The position numbers were made by a program, and so were the translations under genes. From positions 11,067,170 through 11,131,169 of the forward strand of contig NC_051134.1 in assembly GCF_014839805.1 (NCBI RefSeq): DNA of 64,000 nt. Direction: 5' to 3'. The notes under the pieces were generated by a model. It saw only the letters and a program-made list of their open reading frames with translations, was not told the DNA's origin and searched no databases. Shown one piece after another: positions 50,401 through 56,400 of this stretch (position 1 is the stretch's first letter; every line of letters starts with the position of its first letter). Source of the stretch: Manduca sexta (lineage: Eukaryota > Arthropoda > Insecta > Lepidoptera > Sphingidae).

Positions 50401-53400
50401 CGAGATGGTCCTCGCCATCTTGGCTACCCCCGCGGACGTAAAAGCTCTTTACGAGCTTCGCGACATCTCGGGCCTTGGCGGCTTCACCGTCGAGACCCCA
50501 CATAAGACTAGCGAGGTTGCGCAGTGTCACAACTGCCAGAAGTATGGCCACAACTCGCGTGGCTGTCGCCTCCCCGCCAGGTGCGTCAAGTGCCTCGGCG
50601 AGCACGGCACGTCAGAGTGCCCGCGTCCGAAAGATAGGTCCCAGTGCACGGAGCCGCCTTCGTGCACCAACTGCCGGCAATCTGGCCATCCGGCCAATTA
50701 CCGGGGTGCCCACAGGCACCCAAATACAAGTCCAATTATAGGACCAATCAGGCCCCTAAGGCCAAGGCCCCTCAGGCCGAAAAATTCGTTTTGGCCCCAG
50801 CCCCGACACGTAACCCGTGGTTTCCCGCCACGGTACGTGCCGACTCGCGTCCCCAGGCCCAGGGCGGTGGTTCTCCCGGAGGATCTCCCGCCACCCCGGC
50901 CACAACACCAGCAGCGGCGGCCACTGTTCCCGCTCCCGTCCCAACGCCCTCGACCTCCAAGGCTACCTCTTCCAAGGTAGTCAAGTCGAAGGCTCCCGCA
51001 CCATCCAAACCCCAGGTGGCGGCGACTCCGACGTCTAGCGGCGCGGCTTCTTCATTCTCTCTGGTTTCCCCAGAGATTATCGAACTCCACGCGCTGATCC
51101 ACGACTGCTCGTCCAAAATGAAGGCACTGGGTCGCTCTGACTCAGTCCTTTTCGCCCAAATTTATAACGCGCAACAGCGCATCTACCAACTCACCATTGA
51201 ATCCATTTTCTCTCCGTAATGGCTTCTCCAAACGGAAATAACCCATCGCGACTCAAGCCTCGCTCCCTCAGAGTGGGCTTTTTTCAACCTTAATGGTTTA
51301 CGCGGCCAACGAGCCGAACTCTCAGACTTTGCTCGCGATCATAAATTGGACGTCTTCCTCCTCCAGGAAACGTTCCTCAAACCCTCCCAACGAAGTCCCA
51401 AACTTCCTAATTTTAATCTGGTGCGAAACGATCGCATCAATGGCCCTAAAGGTGGCACTCTCATATATTTTAAAAGGTCCCTGCATTGCATACCTCTCGA
51501 CCCCCGAAAGCGTGAGCAACATTGAGGCTTCAGTATGCAGGCTTTCTATGACAGGACACCCGCCGATCACTCTGATCTCGGCCTATCTCTCTCCCAGTAA
51601 GGAGCTTCACTCCAACGAACTTGTAACCCTACTTAGTATGGGGAGTCCGTCCTTCTGGCGGGCGACCTTAACGCCAAGAACACTCTCTGGAACTGCAACT
51701 CTACCAATGGTAGGGGTGCGGTACTCGAGAGCTGTCTTGACGAGATTGACATGAGCATTCTGGTTCCTTCTGAACCCACGCACTATAGCTTCGTAGACGA
51801 TAGTTACAGACCAGATATTTTAGATATAGCACTCGTAAGGAACGTATGTCTCAACGTGCGTTCCCTGCGAGTGTTACACGAGTTAGATTCAGACCACAGA
51901 CCTGTGATCCTAGATCTAGGCCCCCATAACGGTCCCTCAGACACAGGTCCTAACGACAGGGTGAAAGTGTCGACGAATTGGCGGCTCTTGAGCACCAAAC
52001 TCGCCGATACTTCATCTAATGCTCTCTCTTCTATTCCGCCCAACATCGTGACTCGCGAGGAAACGACCGGCGCGATTCGCTCCTTCACCAACCATCTACA
52101 CCACGTCTTGAGCGAAAGCTCCGAGAGGGTGCCCGAGACCGGCAACGGTCAAGGGCATCTTCAATGACGTGAGATGGGTGCTGAGGAGGCGAAACGCAGC
52201 ACTAAAGGCCTGCGTGTCTGACCCCTCCCCGGATCGACGGCGTCTCGCGCGTTACCTCCAACGTGAGGCCAGACGTCGCGTAAAGGACGCCGTCGATTCG
52301 AGGTGGGAGCAGCACTTGTCGGAAATCCAACCGACCCACATGGCCTTTTGGAAGCTGGTCCGCTCTTTCAAGAGAAAGGATGTGGCCTCTTTTCCCCGCT
52401 CAATCGTCCGAATCAACGCCCCGCGTTTGACGACGACGAGAAAGCGGAATTATTAGCCTCCACCCTGCAGTCTCAATGCTCGCTCGAAACAATTCCCGTA
52501 GACCACGATCATCTTGTTGCGGTAGACACTTTTGTCGAAAGTAGGAACGCGATCCCTTCGCCGCCTATTCCGCGACCATTTCAAACAATCGACCCGGACG
52601 TCGACGTGCCCCCCGACCCCCTCGCGCCGGTGACGATCGAAGAAGTCGTCACTCTGATCAAGGCACTAAATAGGCGAAAAGCCCCCGGGGCTGACGGTAT
52701 CCCCACTAGGTTACTGAAAATGCTACCGGGGCATCTGGTCAAGATTCTTGCTGACATCCTCAATGCAGCATTCCAGAACTGCTACTTTCCTGAGGCCTGG
52801 AAAGAAGCAGTCGTGATAGGAATTCACAAGCCGGGTAAACCCGCGTCAGAACCGGCCTCTTATAGGCCCATTAGCCTACTTAGCACGATAGGGGAAACTT
52901 TATGAGCGGATCGTCCTCGACCGTCTCAAAATAGTAGCTCACTCCCACAATCTGCTCCCTCCAGAGCAGTTTGGTTTTCGAAATAGGCACAGTTGCGTGC
53001 ATCAGATACTCCGCATCACGGAGCATGTCTATTCCAGATTTAAGTTAGGATTCTATACCGGTGCTCTCTTCTTCGATATTGAGAAAGCATTCGACAAAGT
53101 GTGGCACAACGGCTTGTTGTACAAGCTGTACACTCTCAACGTGCCCACACAGCTCGTGCACATCATACGAGAGTTTTTGTCGAATCGCGGTTTCAAATAT
53201 CGTGTCGAGGGCACCCTCTCCTCTCGTCATACCATCTCGGCCGGAGTCCCGCAAGGCTCCGCGCTATCACCTTTTCTATTCTCGCTATATACTAGCGATA
53301 TTCCTAAATACAAAGACGCCCATCTGGCGCTCTTCGCGGACGACACGGCGATCTACGCTTCACGTAGAGAACCGGAACATGTGGTGCGCATTTTGCAGGC

Positions 53401-56400
53401 CGCCGCCGACCAGCTCGGCGAGTGGTTTCGCAAATGGCGCATCACTGTCAACCCTCCAAAAGCCAAGCTATCCTATTCCATAGGAAGCTTCAGAAAGAAG
53501 CGCCTAACGCTTCAGTTAGATTGTCTGGCCAAATCATCCCTTGGACCCATAAGGTCAAATATCTAGGTGTGATCCTTGATCAGAGGTTGACCTTCGCCCC
53601 ACACGTAAATGCGGTACGCGCGCGAGCCGCATTCGCGATGGGCCAGCTCCACTGGCTCTTAAACAGAAAAAGTAAGATGTCTATCCGCAACAAGATTAGG
53701 ATCTTTACTACGTGCGTTAGACCGATCATGACGTACGCGTCCCCCGTATTCGCGCATATACCGCCTGCTCGACTTCAGCGTCTGCAGGTGTTACAAAACA
53801 AATTCCTCAGACGTGCACTCGATGCCCCGTGGTACGTTCGCAATCGCAACCTCCACGTGGACACCGATATGCCGACCATCAGGCACTTTATGCACATGGC
53901 CAGCAGACGCTATTTCGATAAGGCGGTCAATCACCCGAATCCGTTAATCCGACTAAATTCTAAATACACTCCATTTGACCGCGCCAAATGGAGAAGACCG
54001 CGTTCAGTCTTATCAGATCCAGAGGACGATATAACTCTGGCAATACGTAGAAAGCACGAGCTGCTTAAAAGCTCAAACACTCAACACGACCGCTGCTCCG
54101 TCCTCGCCGTCGAGGACCTCGCCGCGTCCCCCGTCCTCCGACCCTTCTGATAATTCCGGCCCGGGCGCCGATGTAAACATGTTAGACGGTTAGGTCGTTT
54201 TTCGCTCCTTTCGCGTTTCCATAATCGCTGATGTCCCCAAAAACATCCTCTCTCAGTGGCCGTCCTGAGCCGAGGTCGTGACCCTTTAGAGGGTCGCCCT
54301 CAGCATGGTCACTTAAGGGCTCGCAGTGCCTAAAGCACGCACCCGCAAGACCGGTGTGTTTGTATAAGCCGGCCCTTGCCAGGCTAACAAACGTAAGACA
54401 GGATCAAAAAAAAAAAAAAAAAAAAAAATCAATAAATCATTCATTATTAATCCGAGCTTCGAGTTTCATTCGTCTCCAACAATTACCATATTCATTCTGT
54501 GTCCCTACATTTGGTGACCCCGACGTGATGGAGAAGACCGAAGCAAACCAGGAAACGAAGCTCGAACTCGACGTGGCAGCTGTCTCCATACAGTCCAGAC
54601 TTCTACCTTTCTGGCGAGAAATTCCTCGGGCATGGTTCGTGCAATTTGAAGCCGTTGTGGACCCGCTGAAGACTTCGGATGATCAAAAATATCGCTACGT
54701 GCTGCAACAGCTACAGGCAACGGACCTCCAGCACCTCACAGATATTCTTTACAATCCAATGGCCTTATCGAAAGATGGCATCGAACCTTGAAAGCAGCAC
54801 TAATGGCCCGCGGTAACTCCGTTCAGTGGACGGATGAATTGCCTACAGTGCTTTTGGGATTACGCACCGCACTCCGCCCCAACGGAAAATTTAGCCCGGC
54901 AATGATGACATACGGAACAACACTCCGTTTACCGTCTGATTTCATCATCCCGACGGCTAAGTTAAGTCATGAGGAAAATGACTACATTCGTCGGCTTATG
55001 GACACCATGGCATCGCTCAAGTCTACATCTTGCTCTAACAGTACTGGACGAGAGCCGTTCGTGCACAAAGACCTGGCAACGTGCACACATGTTTTCGTGC
55101 GAAACGATCAAGTCGTTCCTCCGCTGACTCCGCCCTACGACGGCCCTTACGAAGTTATCAAGCGTTATGACAAATACTTTAAGATCAAGTTACCGCTTCG
55201 TTCAGCTGTGATATCGCTAGACAGGCTTAAGCCAGCCTACATCTGCACTGAAACAATCGAGGAGACAGCCGACCTTAGTTTTCGACAGTCTAACCAGCCC
55301 TACGTCACCAGATCCGGGAGAGTGGTAAAACCAAATGTACGCTTCGCTTGAGGGGGGGAGTGATGTGGGATCTACCCACATAACCACATATCGCTGTTAA
55401 GCATGCGAACTGGCTACAGTGGGTGCAATCTCACACCGCGTACATGGAGCGCAAAATGTCTGTCCAATCGAACAAACCAAGACGGTACGTGGCGTGCTCA
55501 CCGGCATCGGACCTGAGGTGCAATCAGCCATCGGCGCGCTGAGGCGCACATATTTATAGTGTGCGAGCGGGCGCGCTATAGGTTCGTGCGAGAGAGATGG
55601 ACTGCTGCCCGCGCGCACTCATTGGTTGTGTCAACCTTACTGGCGTTAAGCAATTGATATAAATATAGGGCACCTGTATCAATAAATCATTCATTATTAA
55701 TCCGAGCTTCGAGTTTCATTCGTCTCCAACAATTACCATATTCATTCTGTGTCCCTACAAACTCATATATATAACCTAAGTCATTAATTTTCGTTAAAAA
55801 TCAAAAGCAGATTATTTTCCCAACAATAGATCTTATCAAGTCTGTACTCCAATACGTACCTATAAGGTTTTTTCTTAAGATCCTTTCATCAGATTCCTGA
55901 CAAGTAAGCGAACGTAGTCATTTTAATCAATATTACATCAATTTGAGAACAATACGATCTCCGAGACAGCGAGCACTACGTAATTGTTTATCACTAATGA
56001 GATTCCTCGTCAGTTAGTCAAGTCTTTTCTTTGAGCAACATGATCGGTATTATAATCTTCATGTATATTAAACATTGAGCTTGAAGTCTGTGTAATAAAT
56101 TATGTTTTGTTTAATGTTAAATCTCATTAACGTAAATAAGGACTAATATATATCACATAAAGTTAATAACATTTAAATAAAAATGTTAATGTTAAGTTCT
56201 CTATAGGAATTTCGAAGGTGTGTGAAGTCTACCAATCCGAACTAGGCCAGCGTGGTGGACTAAGGCTTAATCCCTCTCAGTAGTAGAGGAGGCCCGTGCT
56301 CAGCAGTGGGCAAGTATATAATACAAGGCTGATATTATTATTATTATTAAAAATGTTAAGTTAACCTTATTGTTTTATTGCATTGTTATAATATGTATTA

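Larger units (their letters stand above)
48596..54428 (+). mobile_element. Jockey-clade non-LTR retrotransposon, full length with frameshifts
   Basis: The 5833-bp element lies in the 5' LTR of the gypsy element and is flanked by TCAATAAATC (48586-48595 and 54429-54438; one further A is ambiguous with the tail). It has an approximately 820-bp GC-rich 5' UTR, ORF1 with zinc knuckles, ORF2 with endonuclease and reverse transcriptase, and a poly(A) tail at 54406-54428. The ORF1 stop and ORF2 start overlap as TAATG at 51217-51221. Nine single-base shifts break the two ORFs. Full 5' length, intact duplication and long poly(A) indicate recent insertion. Confidence 0.9.
48271..55759 (+). mobile_element. 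Ty3/gypsy LTR retrotransposon, internally deleted, with nested LINE
   Basis: Two 396-bp LTRs (TGTGGGATC...CCCTACA) bound the element, and AACT flanks it on both sides (48267-48270 and 55760-55763). The 5' LTR is split by a LINE into 48271-48595 and 54439-54509. After it come TTTGGTGACCCCGACGTG (primer-binding region), a gag start, an abrupt jump to the end of an integrase frame, a purine tract and the 3' LTR. Protease, reverse transcriptase, RNase H and most of integrase are missing, so it cannot move by itself. The LTRs differ at one position that I could find (48526 as against 55619), so insertion is recent. Confidence 0.9.
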
